Of a stretch of DNA of 64,000 nt, positions 36,152 through 47,273 are shown one piece after another. The stretch is taken from assembly GCF_035989265.1 (NCBI RefSeq), contig NZ_JAYKZX010000003.1, forward strand, positions 1,364,001 to 1,428,000, given 5' to 3'. The DNA is from Sphingobium sp. HWE2-09. Its GTDB lineage: Bacteria > Pseudomonadota > Alphaproteobacteria > Sphingomonadales > Sphingomonadaceae. Under the pieces are notes generated by a model that was not told the origin of the DNA, searched no databases, and saw only the letters and a program-made list of their open reading frames with translations. The position numbers and the translations under genes were made by a program. The first letter of the stretch is position 1. Every line of letters starts with the position of its first letter.

Positions 36152-38806
36152 TCAGGCCAGCACGCGGGCAAGCGCCGCCTTCACCGCGTCGATCGCGGTT
36201 GCGGCCTTGTCGCCATCGGGACCGCCGCCCTGTGCCATATCGGGACGACCGCCGCCGCCCTTGCCGCCCAGCGCTTCGACGCCGACGCGGACGAGATCGA
36301 CCGCGCTGATGCTGGCGGTGAGGTCGTCGGTGACGCCGACTGCGATCGTGGCGCGACCGTCGACCACGGCGAGGACGGCGGAGACGCCGCTGCCCAGCGC
36401 CTTCTTGTTGCCGTCCACGATGCCGCGCAGTTCCTTGGGGTCGAGGCCGTCGATGACCTGGCCCAAGAAGCTAACATTGCCGATCTGTTCGGGGCCAGCC
36501 GGTTGGGCGGAACCGCCGCCGCCAAGCGCCAACGCCTTCTTGGCTTCGGCCAGCTCGCGTTCCAGCTTGCGGCTCTGTTCGACTAGTGCGGCGATGCGGG
36601 CGGGGACTTCGTCGGGCGAGGTCTTGAGCGCGTTGGCGGTCTGGCGCAGCTTGTCGTCGCGGTCCACCAGCCACAGGCGGGCGGCTTCGCCGGTCAGCGC
36701 TTCGATCCGGCGGATGCCCGATGAAACGGCGCTTTCCGACACGATTTTGAACAAAGCGATGTCGCCGGTCGCGCGGACATGGGTGCCGCCGCACAGTTCG
36801 ACCGAATAATGATTCTCGTCCCCCTTCCCCATGGAAAGGACGCGCACTTCGTCGCCATATTTTTCGCCGAACAGCGCCATCGCGCCCGCGCCGATCGCGT
36901 CGTCGGGCGTCATGAGGCGGGTCGTGACCTCCTCATTATGGCGGATCTGGGCGTTCACATCCGCCTCGACCTTCGCGATCTGGGCGTGGGTCAGCGCTTC
37001 GGGATGGGAGAAGTCGAAGCGCAGGCGCTCGGCGGCGACCATGCTGCCCTTTTGCGTCACATGACCGCCCAGTTCCTTGCGGAGCGCGGCGTGGAGCAGA
37101 TGGGTAGCGCTGTGGTTGGCGCGGATGCGGTCGCGGCGTTCGACATCGACGGTCAGTTGCACGGTGTCGCCGACCTTGACGCTGCCTGCGCCGATCGTCG
37201 CCTGATGGGCGTGGAGGCGGCCCAGCGGCTTCGCGGTGTCGGCCACGTCGGCGGCGAGGCCGCCAAGCGAGGTGATGGTGCCTGCGTCGCCATTCTGGCC
37301 GCCGCTTTCGCCATAGAAAGGCGTCTGGTTGGTAATGATCGCGACGGTGTCGCCGACGCTGGCGCTATCGACGCGTACGCCGTCCTTGACGATGGCCTGC
37401 ACTTCGCCTTCGCCCTGCGTGCCGCTGTAGCCGGTGAATTCGGACGTGCCGAAGGTTTCGGCGATGTCGTACCAGATGTCGTCCGACGCCTTTTCGCCCG
37501 ACCCCTTCCACGCGGCGCGGGCGGCGGCTTTCTGTTCCGCCATGGCGGCGTCGAAACCGGCGCGATCGACCGACAGACCCTGGGTGCGCAGCGCGTCCTC
37601 GGTCAGGTCATAGGGGAAGCCATAGGTGTCGTAGAGTTTGAACGCGGTTTCGCCGGGCAGGGTCGCGCCTTCATTGAGATCGGCGGTGGCTTCGTCGAGC
37701 AGGCGCAGGCCGTTTTCCAGCGTCTTGCGGAAGCGGGTTTCCTCCCGCAGCAGCGTTTCCTCGATCAGCGGCTGGGCGCGGACCAGTTCGGGGAAGGCGC
37801 CGCCCATTTCCGACACGAGGCTGGAGACGAGGCGATACATCAGCGGGTCTTTGGCGCCGATGATATGCGCATGGCGCATGGCGCGGCGCATGATGCGGCG
37901 CAGGACATAGCCGCGGCCTTCGTTCGCGGGCAGCACGCCATCGGCGATCAGGAAGCTGGTCGAGCGGAGATGATCGGCGATGACGCGGTGGCTGGCCTGA
38001 TGTTCGCCGTCGGTCGCGGTGCGGGTGATCGCGCCGGATTCCGCGATCAGCGCCTTGAACGTGTCAGTGTCGTAATTGTTATGCACGCCCTGCATGACGG
38101 CGGCGATGCGCTCCAGACCCATGCCGGTGTCGATCGACGGCTTGGGCAGTTCGGAAACGATCTCGTTCGCTTCCTGCTCATACTGCATGAAGACGAGGTT
38201 CCAGATTTCCACGAAGCGGTCGCCATCTTCCTCCGGCGATCCTGGAGGGCCGCCCCAAATATGGTCGCCATGATCGTAGAAGATTTCCGAGCAGGGACCG
38301 CACGGACCGCTGTCACCCATCGCCCAGAAATTATCCTTGGTCGGGATGCGGATGATGCGGTGATCGGGCAGGCCCGCAATCTTCTTCCACAGGTCGAACG
38401 CCTCATCATCCGTGTGATAGACGGTCGCGGTCAGCTTGTCCGCGGGCAAGCCCCATTCCTTGGTGAGGAGGGTCCAGGCGTGGGTGATCGCCTGTTCCTT
38501 GAAATAGTCGCCGAAGCTGAAATTGCCCAGCATTTCGAAGAAAGTATGATGGCGCGCGGTGTAGCCGACATTGTCGAGGTCGTTATGCTTGCCGCCGGCG
38601 CGGACCGACTTCTGGCTGGACGTCGCGGTCTTGTAGGGGCGCGTTTCCAGGCCGGTGAAGACATTCTTGAACGGCACCATACCCGCATTGACGAACATCA
38701 AGGTCGGGTCGTTATGCGGCACCAGAGGCGCGGAGGGCACGATGGTGTGGCCGTTGGCCCCGAAATAGTCGAGGAAGGAGCGGCGAATGTCGTTGGTCGA
38801 GGTCAT
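36152..38806 (-). CDS. alaS: Alanine--tRNA ligase
   Basis: Charges tRNA-Ala; 884 residues, full length. The class II catalytic core starts [20 protein letters not shown] and includes [36 protein letters not shown] and [20 protein letters not shown]. The editing domain has [15 protein letters not shown] (HxxxH) and [12 protein letters not shown], which bind zinc. The C-terminal DHHA1 domain (from about 760) has [17 protein letters not shown]. The start has the M(T)S-T-N-D-I-R-R form common in alphaproteobacteria. Confidence 0.98.
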   Translation of the reverse strand: MTSTNDIRRSFLDYFGANGHTIVPSAPLVPHNDPTLMFVNAGMVPFKNVFTGLETRPYKTATSSQKSVRAGGKHNDLDNVGYTARHHTFFEMLGNFSFGDYFKEQAITHAWTLLTKEWGLPADKLTATVYHTDDEAFDLWKKIAGLPDHRIIRIPTKDNFWAMGDSGPCGPCSEIFYDHGDHIWGGPPGSPEEDGDRFVEIWNLVFMQYEQEANEIVSELPKPSIDTGMGLERIAAVMQGVHNNYDTDTFKALIAESGAITRTATDGEHQASHRVIADHLRSTSFLIADGVLPANEGRGYVLRRIMRRAMRHAHIIGAKDPLMYRLVSSLVSEMGGAFPELVRAQPLIEETLLREETRFRKTLENGLRLLDEATADLNEGATLPGETAFKLYDTYGFPYDLTEDALRTQGLSVDRAGFDAAMAEQKAAARAAWKGSGEKASDDIWYDIAETFGTSEFTGYSGTQGEGEVQAIVKDGVRVDSASVGDTVAIITNQTPFYGESGGQNGDAGTITSLGGLAADVADTAKPLGRLHAHQATIGAGSVKVGDTVQLTVDVERRDRIRANHSATHLLHAALRKELGGHVTQKGSMVAAERLRFDFSHPEALTHAQIAKVEADVNAQIRHNEEVTTRLMTPDDAIGAGAMALFGEKYGDEVRVLSMGKGDENHYSVELCGGTHVRATGDIALFKIVSESAVSSGIRRIEALTGEAARLWLVDRDDKLRQTANALKTSPDEVPARIAALVEQSRKLERELAEAKKALALGGGGSAQPAGPEQIGNVSFLGQVIDGLDPKELRGIVDGNKKALGSGVSAVLAVVDGRATIAVGVTDDLTASISAVDLVRVGVEALGGKGGGGRPDMAQGGGPDGDKAATAIDAVKAALARVLA

Positions 38807-38859
38807 GGGGGCGATTTAGTGGGAAGCGGCCCGCCGCACAAGCGGGGGATTTGGTCTAT

Positions 38860-38988
38860 TCCTCCCCGGTTCGGGGAGGTGGCAGGCCGCAGGCCTGACG
38901 GAGGGGGTTAGCCCACCGAGCGTAATCAAGAAGCGCACCCCTCCACCACTCGCTTCGCGAGCGGTCCCCCTCCCCGTGCCGGGGAGGA
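38860..38988. repeat. Dispersed intergenic repeat with two inverted-repeat ends (family D)
   Basis: A hairpin CTCCCCGGTTCGGGGAG at the left and CTCCCCGTGCCGGGGAG at the right flank a segment containing GGCCGCAGGCCTGACGGAGG and CTCGCTTCGCGAG. Such units are frequent between sphingomonad genes. It fills most of the 183-bp gap between alaS and the M24 peptidase gene and has no coding potential. Confidence 0.65.
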
Positions 38989-38989
38989 T

Positions 38990-40249
38990 TTACCTGATCG
39001 GCGCTTCGATCGACATCGGAGGTTTCGAGAACCATCGCGGCCCCTGCGCCGTCATGTGGAAACAGTCTTCCAGGCGGATGCCCATGACGCCGGGCAGATA
39101 GAGGCCCGGTTCGTTGGAGAAGCACATGCCGACCTCCAGCTTCGTCTTTTCGCCGCGGACCAGGTTGACCGGTTCATGCCCGTCCATGCCGATGCCGTGA
39201 CCGGTGCGGTGCGACAGGCCGGGGAGCGCATAGTCGGGACCGTAGCCGAGTTTTTGATAATAATTGCGGACCGCGCCGTCGACCACACCGGCGGGCGCGC
39301 CCAGCATGGCGTTGCCGAAGGCGATTGTCTGCCCTTCCGCCACGGCGTTCCAGACCTTTCGCTGCTGGGCGGTGGGTGGGGCGCCGTGGACCCAGGTGCG
39401 GCTGATGTCGGATTGATAATCTTCGACCGTGCAGCCGCAGTCCATAAGGACGACGTCGCCCGCGCGGACGGCTTGCGGCTTGCCGGAGCCGTGGGGATAG
39501 GCGGCGGCTTCGCCGAGCAGGACGAGATTGAATTCGACCTGACCGCCCAGTTGCTTCGTCGCGGCGCTCATCAGGGCGCCGATGTCGGCGGGGGTCATGC
39601 CCGCCGTCACCTGGGGATAGGTCCAGCGATAGGCGGCCATGGTCACGTCGGTGGCGGTCTGCATCAGGGCGATTTCGGCGGCGGTCTTGCGCATGCGCAG
39701 GGCGCGGGTGACGGGGTCTTTGATGAGCGTCGCGGCGGGGAGCGCGGCCTTCAGGCCATCGACGGCGAAGTAGCGGACCGTTTCCTCGATACCGATGCGG
39801 CCTTTGCCCAAGCCTTTGGCGGTCAGGAAATCGGCGATCGGGGCGTAGGGGCTTTCATCCTCCTGCCAGACGCGGACGTCTGCGGGGATGGCGAGGGATT
39901 CGTCGATCGAGGGCTTCTCGAAGAAGGGGCAGACGATCAGCGGAGCGCCGGTCGCGGGGATGATGGCGGCGGTCAGGCGTTCGGAGCGGTGCCAGCGGAT
40001 CCCGCTATAATAGATGAGGCTGGCGCCCGGCTCGATCAGCAGCGCGTCGATGCCCTGCGCTTGCATCATCGCCTGCGCGCGGGCGAGGCGGTCGGCGCGT
40101 TCGGCCTTGCCGATCGGGGTGACGGTGGTGGTCAGGGGTTTGAGCGCTTCGGCTGCCCGCTCCTGTGCGAAGAGGCGCGGGGTCAGCGCGGCGGCAGCGA
40201 TGCCGCCAGCGGCGTAGCGCAGCAGGGTGCGGCGGTCAGGCGTAGGCAT
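38990..40249 (-). CDS. M24 family (Xaa-Pro-type) metallopeptidase with Tat signal
   Basis: Aminopeptidase P-like enzyme, 419 residues. ATG 40249 (MPTPDRRTLLRYAAGGIAAA) gives a twin-arginine signal peptide ending near LFA-QER, so the protein is exported folded, presumably with its metals. Residues about 45-170 are the creatinase-type N-terminal domain (IEPGASLIYYSGIRWHRSER). The metal ligands are Asp in VVLMDCGC, Asp in SDISRTWVHG, His in TGHGIGMDGHE, Glu in FSNEPGLYLPG, and Glu in IRLEDCFHM. It overlaps the upstream GST gene by 14 bp, suggesting coupling. Confidence 0.92.
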   Translation of the reverse strand: MPTPDRRTLLRYAAGGIAAAALTPRLFAQERAAEALKPLTTTVTPIGKAERADRLARAQAMMQAQGIDALLIEPGASLIYYSGIRWHRSERLTAAIIPATGAPLIVCPFFEKPSIDESLAIPADVRVWQEDESPYAPIADFLTAKGLGKGRIGIEETVRYFAVDGLKAALPAATLIKDPVTRALRMRKTAAEIALMQTATDVTMAAYRWTYPQVTAGMTPADIGALMSAATKQLGGQVEFNLVLLGEAAAYPHGSGKPQAVRAGDVVLMDCGCTVEDYQSDISRTWVHGAPPTAQQRKVWNAVAEGQTIAFGNAMLGAPAGVVDGAVRNYYQKLGYGPDYALPGLSHRTGHGIGMDGHEPVNLVRGEKTKLEVGMCFSNEPGLYLPGVMGIRLEDCFHMTAQGPRWFSKPPMSIEAPIR

Positions 40250-40862
40250 ATTTGCCGCCGGTCTGGAGCGCGGCCTTGTAGGCGGGGCGTGCGTGCATCT
40301 CGGCCAGCCAGCGTATGATGTTGGGGCGCGATTCGTTGAGGCCGCCACGCGAACGGGCAGCTTCGAGCGGGAAACTCATCATCATGTCGGCGGCGGTGAA
40401 GGCGTCGCCTGCAAAATAAGGGCGGCTCGCTAGTTCGGTTTCGATCCAGTCGAGATGATCGTCCAGCATCTTCTGCACCGTGGGCCGCGCGGGGCGGCCG
40501 AGCAGGCCGAGCTTGCCGATGATGAGCAGCGCGAGCAGCGGCGGCATCATCGAGCCTTCGGCATAGTGCATATATTGGCGATAGCGGATCGCGCCTTCGG
40601 GGTCTGCAGGCGAGCCGAAGCGGTTGCCGGCGCGGGTGACCAGATACTCCATGATCGCGCCGGTTTCGATCAGGCGGTGGCCGTCCACCTCCACCACCGG
40701 GGACCGGCCGAGCGGGTGGATGGCGCGCAGGCTTTCGGGTGCGCGCATCGTCTTGCGGTCGCGTTCGTAGCGGCGGACCTCATAGGCTTCGCCCAGTTCC
40801 TCCAGCAGCCAGAGGATGCGCTGCGAGCGGCTGTTGTTGAGGTGGTGGACGAGGATGGTCAT
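40236..40862 (-). CDS. Glutathione S-transferase family protein
   Basis: A 208-residue GST. The N-terminal thioredoxin-like domain has ILVHHLNNSRSQRILWLLEE and HPLGRSPVVEVDGHRLIETG, where PVVEVDG precedes the SxTGAI glutathione-binding turn; there is a Ser in NNSRSQR at the catalytic region. The C-terminal helical domain ends with AGDAFTAADMMMSFPLEAAR. No specific substrate can be assigned. The start is ATG 40862 and the 3' end overlaps the M24 peptidase start. Confidence 0.92.
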   Translation of the reverse strand: MTILVHHLNNSRSQRILWLLEELGEAYEVRRYERDRKTMRAPESLRAIHPLGRSPVVEVDGHRLIETGAIMEYLVTRAGNRFGSPADPEGAIRYRQYMHYAEGSMMPPLLALLIIGKLGLLGRPARPTVQKMLDDHLDWIETELASRPYFAGDAFTAADMMMSFPLEAARSRGGLNESRPNIIRWLAEMHARPAYKAALQTGGKYAYA

Positions 40863-40921
40863 GGCGGCTCCGGTGCTGGGTGGCGTGCAGGGCTAACGCA
40901 GCGTGGGGATAGTCACAACAT

Positions 40922-40994
40922 CCGTTCGCTTCGAGCGTGTCGAGAAGCGGTTAGAACAGCGCTTCCGTTTCTCGACTTCGCTCGAAACGAACGG
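40922..40994. repeat. Palindromic intergenic repeat, family A (copy 2)
   Basis: CCGTTCGCTTCGAGCGTGTC and GTTTCTCGACTTCGCTCG followed by AAACGAACGG are inverted copies. It matches 4158-4231. It lies just after the glcB stop and upstream of the GST gene start, and could fold in both transcripts. Confidence 0.75.
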
Positions 40995-41001
40995 ATATGG
41001 T

Positions 41002-43113
41002 TTACGCGTCCTCCAGCGCCCTCGCCTTCTGCCTGGCGCGGAAGGCGTGGAGGAGGGGTTCGGTGTAGCCGCTGGGTTGGGCGACGCCTTCGAATATCAG
41101 GGTGCGGGCGGCCTGATAGGCGAGGTTCTCCCCTTCCCGGCCGCGCATCGGCTGGTAGAGCGGGTCGCCCGCATTTTGCGCATCGACCTTGGCGGCCATG
41201 CGCTCCAGCGCGGCTTCGACCTGATCGGGCGTGCAGATGCCGTGCAGCAGCCAGTTGGCCATATGTTGCGAGGAAATGCGCAGCGTCGCGCGGTCCTCCA
41301 TCAGGCCGATGTCGTGGATGTCGGGCACCTTGGAGCAGCCGACGCCCTGGTCGATCCAGCGGACGACATAGCCCAATATGCCCTGCGCGTTATTGTCCAG
41401 TTCCTGCGCGATTTCGTCTTCCGAGAAATTGCGGCCGACGGCGACGGGGATCGTCAGCAGCTTGGCGAGCGGCGCGATGCCCTCGGCCTTGCGAGCCTCC
41501 TGTCGGGCGAAGACGTTGATACGGTGATAATGAGTTGCATGCAGCGTCGCGGCGGTGGGGGACGGCACCCAGGCGGTGTTGGCGCCGCTTTTTGGATGGC
41601 CGCTCTTTTGCGCGAGCATGTCGGCCATGCGATCGGGCGCGGCCCACATGCCCTTGCCGATTTGCGCGCGACCGGACAGCCCGCAGGCAAGGCCGATCTG
41701 GACGTTGCGATCCTCGTACGCCGCGATCCAGTCGCTCGTCTTCATCTCGCCCTTGGGGATCATCGGGCCAGCCTGCATCGCCGTGTGCATTTCGTCGCCG
41801 GTGCGGTCGAGGAAGCCGGTGTTGATGAAGACGATGCGGTCGCGGACGGCGTGGATGCAGGCGGCAAGGTTGGCGGAAGTGCGGCGCTCTTCGTCCATGA
41901 CGCCGACCTTGATCGTATGGCGGGCAAGGCCCAGCATGTCCTCGATCGCGTCGAACAGACTGTTGGTAAAGGCGGCCTCTTCGGGGCCGTGCATCTTGGG
42001 CTTGACGATATAGACGCTGCCCGCGCGGCTGTTGCCGCCCTCGCGCGCAAGATCGTGCATCGCGATCAGGCTGGTGACGATGCCGTCCAATATGCCTTCG
42101 GGCGCTTCGTCGCCATTGGTCAGACGAATGGCGGGCGTGGTCATCAGATGGCCGACATTGCGGACGAACAGCAGGCTGCGGCCCGGCAGGGTGAAGGCGC
42201 TGCCGTTGCGCGCGGTATAGGCGCGATCGGGATTGAGGGCGCGGGTCATGGTCGCTCCGCCCTTCTCGAACGTTTCGGTCAAATCGCCGCGCATCAGGCC
42301 GAGCCAATTGGCGTAGGCGGCGACCTTGTCGTCCGCATCGACGGCAGCAACGGAGTCTTCAAGGTCACAGATCGTGGTCAGGGCGGATTCCAGGATGACG
42401 TCGGCTATGCCCGCCGGGTCGGTCGCGCCGATCGGGTGCGTATGATCGAAAACGACTTCGATATGCAGGCCGTTGTGGCGGAACAGGCGGCCCTTTTCGC
42501 TGGTGCCGATATATTGGGCGGGGTCCGCCAGCGTGATGGCGTCGCTGGTGAGGTCGGCCCAGCTTCCATCCGCCAGCGGGATCGCATGGTCCAGAAACGC
42601 CTTGGCCCACGCGATGACCTGCGCGCCGCGGGCGGCGTCATAGCCCTTCCCGGCCGCTGCGCCCGGGATCGCATCGGTGCCGTAGAGCGCGTCGTAAAGG
42701 CTGCCCCAGCGCGCATTGGCGGCGTTGAGCAGGAAGCGGGCGTTGAGGATCGGGACGACCAGTTGCGGTCCGGCGAGGCGCGCGACTTCGTCATCGACAT
42801 TCTCGCTGCCGATTGTGAAAGGCGCGGGTTCGGGGACGAGATAGCCGATGTCTTGCAGGAACGCCTGATAGGCGGCGGCGTCATGGGGTTGGCCCCGGCG
42901 CTGTTCGTGCCAGCTGTCGATCTGCGCCTGCAGCGTGTCGCGCTTGTGCAGCAGGGCGGCGTTTTCGGGGGCGAAGCGGGCGAAGATGGCGGCAGCGCCC
43001 GTCCAGAAGGCGTGCGGCGTGATGCCGGTGCCGGGCAGCGCGCGGGTGTCGATGAAATCAGCCAGGCTTTGGGCGACCTGGAGGCCGGCTTTGTCGATCA
43101 TGTGGTCGGTCAT
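41002..43113 (-). CDS. glcB: Malate synthase G
   Basis: Condenses glyoxylate with acetyl-CoA to malate, completing the glyoxylate shunt; 703 residues, the usual size of isoform G. ATG 43113 ([20 protein letters not shown]) has AGGAG upstream. Family signatures include [60 protein letters not shown], and [12 protein letters not shown] family B palindromic repeat lies 24 bp upstream of the start, so it is probably in the 5' leader. It is divergent from a LysR gene that is its likely regulator. Confidence 0.97.
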   Translation of the reverse strand: MTDHMIDKAGLQVAQSLADFIDTRALPGTGITPHAFWTGAAAIFARFAPENAALLHKRDTLQAQIDSWHEQRRGQPHDAAAYQAFLQDIGYLVPEPAPFTIGSENVDDEVARLAGPQLVVPILNARFLLNAANARWGSLYDALYGTDAIPGAAAGKGYDAARGAQVIAWAKAFLDHAIPLADGSWADLTSDAITLADPAQYIGTSEKGRLFRHNGLHIEVVFDHTHPIGATDPAGIADVILESALTTICDLEDSVAAVDADDKVAAYANWLGLMRGDLTETFEKGGATMTRALNPDRAYTARNGSAFTLPGRSLLFVRNVGHLMTTPAIRLTNGDEAPEGILDGIVTSLIAMHDLAREGGNSRAGSVYIVKPKMHGPEEAAFTNSLFDAIEDMLGLARHTIKVGVMDEERRTSANLAACIHAVRDRIVFINTGFLDRTGDEMHTAMQAGPMIPKGEMKTSDWIAAYEDRNVQIGLACGLSGRAQIGKGMWAAPDRMADMLAQKSGHPKSGANTAWVPSPTAATLHATHYHRINVFARQEARKAEGIAPLAKLLTIPVAVGRNFSEDEIAQELDNNAQGILGYVVRWIDQGVGCSKVPDIHDIGLMEDRATLRISSQHMANWLLHGICTPDQVEAALERMAAKVDAQNAGDPLYQPMRGREGENLAYQAARTLIFEGVAQPSGYTEPLLHAFRARQKARALEDA

Positions 43114-43136
43114 GTCATTCTCCTAACCTCGCTTCT

Positions 43137-43223
43137 GTCATCCCCGCGAAGGCGGGAATCCATCTCCGGCGTTGGCGACGGCCGCTGCGTCGGGAGATGG
43201 GTTCCCGCCTTCGCGGGAATGAC
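43137..43223. repeat. Palindromic repeat, family B (copy in the glcB leader)
   Basis: GTCATCCCCGCGAAGGCGGG at the left and TTCCCGCCTTCGCGGGAATG followed by AC at the right are inverted copies. The inner ATCTCCGGCG and CGGGAGATGG also pair. Sister copy with the same inner parts is inside the cysteine desulfurase gene (60705-60790). Confidence 0.85.
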
Positions 43224-43305
43224 GATGTAAAGGTAGGTTATTCCATTTTCATTATGGCGTATATTCGCTATTATGCGAAGACAGTCATTCCTCTGGTGAA
43301 CGAAT

Positions 43306-44211
43306 ATGATGGACCCCGACCATGAATTGTTTGTGACCGTCGTCGATGAAGGCGGCCTGGCGGCGGCGGGGCGGCGGTTGCATATTTCGCCTGCGATGAT
43401 GTCCAAGCGGCTGGCACGGCTGGAGGAGCGACTGGGCGCGCGGTTGGTCCATCGGACGACGCGGCGCTTGTCGCTAACGCCTGCGGGCGAGCAGCTGCAT
43501 GCCGACCTGCGCGGGATATTGGCGGCGCTGGACGATGCGGAGCGGCGGGTGTCGGGCGTGTCGGCGGTGCCGTCCGGCGCGCTGCGCGTGACTGCGCCGA
43601 CATCCTTCGGGCGGATGCATCTGGCGCCCTATCTGCAAGGCTTCATCGACGCCTATCCGCGGATAGAACTGCGCATCGACCTGTCGGACGATTTTGCCGA
43701 CCTGATCGAAAGCCGCGCGGACCTGGCCATCCGCATCACTGCCGATCCGGGGCCGGGACTGACCGCCAAAAGGCTGGCGACCAATCGCCGCATCCTGTGC
43801 GCCGCGCCCGCCTATCTCGATCGCTTCGGGATGCCCGATCGCCTGGCCGACCTCAAAAACCATCGCCTGCTGGCCGCCGACGGGCAGATGCCCTGGCGAC
43901 TGGTCGGGCCGAAGGGACCGGTCACGGTCGAGGGCCGCAGCCATGTCCGCACCAACAGCAGCGAGGTGGTGCGCGAATTGGCGCTGGCGGGCGGCGGCAT
44001 CGCGCTACGGTCGCTGTGGGATATCAGCGAAGCGCTAAGCCAGGGTAAAGTTCGGCAGATACTGCCGGATTATGAAGGGTCGGCGGATGTCGGCCTGTTC
44101 GCGGTGCAATTGCCGCAGCATAATCCGCCCGCCGCGATCACCGCCTTCATCGATTTTCTTGTTACACTTTATGTCCCGACGCCGCCGTGGGAACGCGCTG
44201 GGTTGCCCTGA
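43306..44211 (+). CDS. LysR family transcriptional regulator
   Basis: A 301-residue activator/repressor. The N-terminal winged helix spans residues 1-62: ELFVTVVDEGGLAAAGRRLH, then HISPAMMSKRLARLEERLGA, and VHRTTRRLSLTPAGEQLHAD. The ligand-binding domain follows (LRVTAPTSFGRMHLAPYLQG; DLIESRADLAIRI). The closest-looking subgroup is the CrgA-like LysR branch. It is divergent from glcB with a 192-bp gap that holds a palindromic repeat, so it may control glcB. Effector unknown. Confidence 0.92.
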   Translation: MMDPDHELFVTVVDEGGLAAAGRRLHISPAMMSKRLARLEERLGARLVHRTTRRLSLTPAGEQLHADLRGILAALDDAERRVSGVSAVPSGALRVTAPTSFGRMHLAPYLQGFIDAYPRIELRIDLSDDFADLIESRADLAIRITADPGPGLTAKRLATNRRILCAAPAYLDRFGMPDRLADLKNHRLLAADGQMPWRLVGPKGPVTVEGRSHVRTNSSEVVRELALAGGGIALRSLWDISEALSQGKVRQILPDYEGSADVGLFAVQLPQHNPPAAITAFIDFLVTLYVPTPPWERAGLP

Positions 44212-44238
44212 CGGAACGCAGTCACTAAGGCCCATCGC

Positions 44239-46506
44239 ATGGACGATAACACCCGCCGCGCCGCCCTTGATTACCACCGCTATCCGCAGCCCGGCAAGCT
44301 GCGCATAGAGCCGACCAAGCGGATGGTGAACCAGCGCGATCTGGCGCTGGCCTATTCGCCCGGCGTCGCCGCGCCCTGCGTGGAGATCGCCGCCGATCCC
44401 GACAAGGCGATGGATTATACCGCGCGCGGCAACCTGGTCGCCGTCATCTCCAACGGCACCGCCGTGCTGGGCCTGGGCGCGATCGGCGCGCTGGCATCGA
44501 AGCCCGTGATGGAGGGCAAGGCGGTCCTCTTCAAGAAATTCGCCGATATCGACGTGTTCGACATCGAACTGGACACGACCGACCCGGACGCGTTCGTGGA
44601 AGCCGTCTCGCTGATGGAGCCGACCTTCGGCGGCATCAACCTGGAAGATATCAAGGCGCCGGAATGTTTCGCGATCGAGGCGCGGTTGAAGGCGCGGATG
44701 AACATTCCGGTCTTTCATGACGACCAGCATGGCACCGCCATCGTCGTCGCCGCGGCCGTGCGCAACGCGCTGGTGTTGCAGGGCAAGACGCTGGCGGACG
44801 CGAAGCTGGTGACGTCGGGCGCGGGCGCGGCGGCGCTGGCGTGCGTCGACCTGCTGGTGTCGATGGGCCTGCCGATCGAAAACGTCACCATGACCGACAA
44901 GGATGGCGTGATCCATTCGGGCCGGGAAGGCATGTTGCCCAATATGGCACGCTATGCCCGCACCACCAATGCGCGCACTCTGCCCGACGTGCTGCCGGGC
45001 GCGAACCTGTTCCTGGGGTTGTCCGCGCCGGGCGTGTTGAAGCCCGAATGGCTGCCGCTGATGGCGCCCAATCCGCTGATCTTCGCGCTTGCCAATCCGG
45101 AGCCGGAAATCCGCCCCGAAGCCGCGCGCGAAGTGCGCCCCGACGCGATCATCGCGACCGGCCGGTCGGACTATCCCAACCAGGTCAACAACGTCCTGTG
45201 CTTTCCTTATATCTTCCGTGGCGCGCTGGATTGCGGCGCGACGCAGATCAACGAGGCGATGAAGGTCGCCGCTGCGGATGCGATCGCCGCGCTCGCCCGG
45301 ATGCCCGCGCATGACAGCGTGGCGCAGGCCTATGGCGGCCGCAGGCTGGTGTTCGGCGCGGACTATATCATCCCCACGCCCTTCGACCCGCGCCTGATCG
45401 GCGAGATCGCGGTCGCGGTCGCACGCGCGGCGATGGACAGCGGCGTCGCGAAGAAGACGCTGGACCTGGACGAATATAAGCGCAGCCTTTCCCGCCAGAG
45501 TGCGCGGTCGGGCCAGTTGATGCTGCCGGTGTTCGAAGCCGCGCGTGGCACCGGATGCCGCATCGTCTATGGCGAGGGCGAGGATGACCGCGTGCTGCGC
45601 GCCATCCGCGATGCGCTGGACGAAGGAATCGTGCGCCCCACAATCGTCGCGCGCCGCCGCATCCTGGAACAGAAGCTGCCCGAACTGGGCCTGGGCTTCG
45701 AACTGGATCGCGACGTCGATGTCGTGGACCCGGAAACCGACCATCTGATCATGGGCGAACTGGTCGAGGCCTATCGCGCGGTCGCATCGCGCCGCGGCGT
45801 GCCGGCGGACGAAATATTGCGCCATGTCTATCGCCGCCCGACCATCACGGCAGCCATGCTGTTGCACACGGGCCGGGTCGATGCGGCGCTGGTCGGCGGG
45901 CGGTCCGAATATTGGGGCCAGGTCGAACATGTGCTGCGCATCATCGACCGGGTGCCGGGCCACAGCCGCGTCTATGCGCTGTCCGGCCTGATCCTGGACG
46001 CGGGCGCGCTGTTCATTACCGACACGCATATGGTGCCGGACCCGACGCCGGAACAGATTGCGGAAATGACGCTGGCGGCGGCGGCCGAGCTGCAGCATTT
46101 CGGGCTGACGCCGCGCGCGGCCATGCTGTCGCACTCCAATTTCGGGGCGTCGCATACCGACAGCGCGCGCAAGATGCGCAAGGCGTTCAAGATCGTGCGC
46201 GACACCGCGCCCGAACTGGCGGTCGATGGCGAAATGCATGCCGATGCGGCCCTGAGCCAGGCATTGCGCGAGCGACTGGTTCCCGATTCGCGGTTCGAAG
46301 GGCCAGCCAATCTGCTGGTCATGCCGAACCTGGATGCGGCGAACATCACGCTGACGGCGCTGTCGGCGTCGTCCAGTTCGCCGACCGTAGGCCCGATGCT
46401 GATGGGCCTGTCCAAGCCGATCCATGTGCTGACCCCCGGCGTCACGTCGCGCGGCATCCTGAACCTGACCGCGATCGCGGCGGCGGAAGTGGCGCGGGAA
46501 GGCTAG
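44239..46506 (+). CDS. maeB: NADP-dependent malic enzyme with phosphotransacetylase-like domain
   Basis: Decarboxylates malate to pyruvate; 755 residues, the usual MaeB length. The malic-enzyme part (about 1-430) has [80 protein letters not shown] and the nucleotide loop [20 protein letters not shown]. The C-terminal domain (about 430-755) resembles phosphotransacetylase ([40 protein letters not shown]) and is usually regulatory. With glcB nearby it fits C2/C4 carbon metabolism. Confidence 0.96.
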   Translation: MDDNTRRAALDYHRYPQPGKLRIEPTKRMVNQRDLALAYSPGVAAPCVEIAADPDKAMDYTARGNLVAVISNGTAVLGLGAIGALASKPVMEGKAVLFKKFADIDVFDIELDTTDPDAFVEAVSLMEPTFGGINLEDIKAPECFAIEARLKARMNIPVFHDDQHGTAIVVAAAVRNALVLQGKTLADAKLVTSGAGAAALACVDLLVSMGLPIENVTMTDKDGVIHSGREGMLPNMARYARTTNARTLPDVLPGANLFLGLSAPGVLKPEWLPLMAPNPLIFALANPEPEIRPEAAREVRPDAIIATGRSDYPNQVNNVLCFPYIFRGALDCGATQINEAMKVAAADAIAALARMPAHDSVAQAYGGRRLVFGADYIIPTPFDPRLIGEIAVAVARAAMDSGVAKKTLDLDEYKRSLSRQSARSGQLMLPVFEAARGTGCRIVYGEGEDDRVLRAIRDALDEGIVRPTIVARRRILEQKLPELGLGFELDRDVDVVDPETDHLIMGELVEAYRAVASRRGVPADEILRHVYRRPTITAAMLLHTGRVDAALVGGRSEYWGQVEHVLRIIDRVPGHSRVYALSGLILDAGALFITDTHMVPDPTPEQIAEMTLAAAAELQHFGLTPRAAMLSHSNFGASHTDSARKMRKAFKIVRDTAPELAVDGEMHADAALSQALRERLVPDSRFEGPANLLVMPNLDAANITLTALSASSSSPTVGPMLMGLSKPIHVLTPGVTSRGILNLTAIAAAEVAREG

Positions 46507-46557
46507 GATTAACCTTTTGCGCCTATCCTGCCCCGGCATGGAGGCATGAGGATAAAG

Positions 46558-47265
46558 ATGGCGGGTTTCCTGAAATCGCTGGCGAAAACCGCCGGGCCGA
46601 AGCTGGCGATCGGCGGCATCATGGCGGTGACGGGCCTGGTGGTGTTCGCGTCCATTGATCGGCCTGCGTTCGAGGGCAAGGCTGCGCCGGAATCTCCGGC
46701 GGCAAAAACCGCGAACGTGGCGGCCGTTACGCCGCCGCCTTCCCCCGCCAAGCCGGTCGAACGGCGCAGCGACCAGGGCATGGCGGTCGATCCCGGTGCG
46801 CTGCGGGTCAAGCGCGTGCTCAAGATCGACGGGCCGTTCCGCCATGGCGACTATGCCTGGGACGAGAATGGCGCGCCCGCGACCGGGCCGGTGATCATCA
46901 CGGTCGACCTGCGCGCGCAGACGCTGTCGGTGTTCCGCGCAGGCTATGAGATCGGCGCGGCGGTGATCCTCTATGGCGCGACCGACAAGCCCAGCCCCAA
47001 GGGCGCCTTTCCGATCATGGCGAAACGGGCAGACTATTATTCGCGCACCTATAATAATGCGCCCATGCCCTTCGCCCAGCGGCTGACCAGCGATGGCGTG
47101 TTCATCCATGGCAGCGACGTGCAATGGGGGCGCGGCACCCATGGCTGCATCGGCGTGCCGGTGGCGTTCGCCAAGAGATTGTTCGGCGTGACGAAGGTCG
47201 GCGATCTGGTCGTGATTACCGACGGCAAGATGCTGGACGTCAGCCAGGCGCAGGTGAACGGGTAA
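46558..47265 (+). CDS. L,D-transpeptidase (YkuD domain)
   Basis: Cell-envelope enzyme that forms or exchanges peptidoglycan cross-links. ATG 46558 (MAGFLKSLAKTAGPKLAIGG) is preferred because GAGGATAAAG lies upstream; ATG 46546, four codons earlier, is the alternative. Residues 18-35 are a membrane anchor (IGGIMAVTGLVVFASID), then a Pro/Ala linker. The YkuD domain (about 100-230) has the catalytic region FIHGSDVQWGRGTHGCIGVP with the nucleophile Cys; the usual SHGC is THGC here. Confidence 0.9.
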   Translation: MAGFLKSLAKTAGPKLAIGGIMAVTGLVVFASIDRPAFEGKAAPESPAAKTANVAAVTPPPSPAKPVERRSDQGMAVDPGALRVKRVLKIDGPFRHGDYAWDENGAPATGPVIITVDLRAQTLSVFRAGYEIGAAVILYGATDKPSPKGAFPIMAKRADYYSRTYNNAPMPFAQRLTSDGVFIHGSDVQWGRGTHGCIGVPVAFAKRLFGVTKVGDLVVITDGKMLDVSQAQVNG

Positions 47266-47273
47266 CGCCCGGC

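Noticed and set aside
36779..38911. 710-codon plus-strand frame opposite alaS
   Set aside because: Shadow of alaS; no domains and no ribosome site.
40903..43230. 775-codon plus-strand frame opposite glcB
   Set aside because: Shadow of glcB; also runs through the palindromic repeats at both ends.
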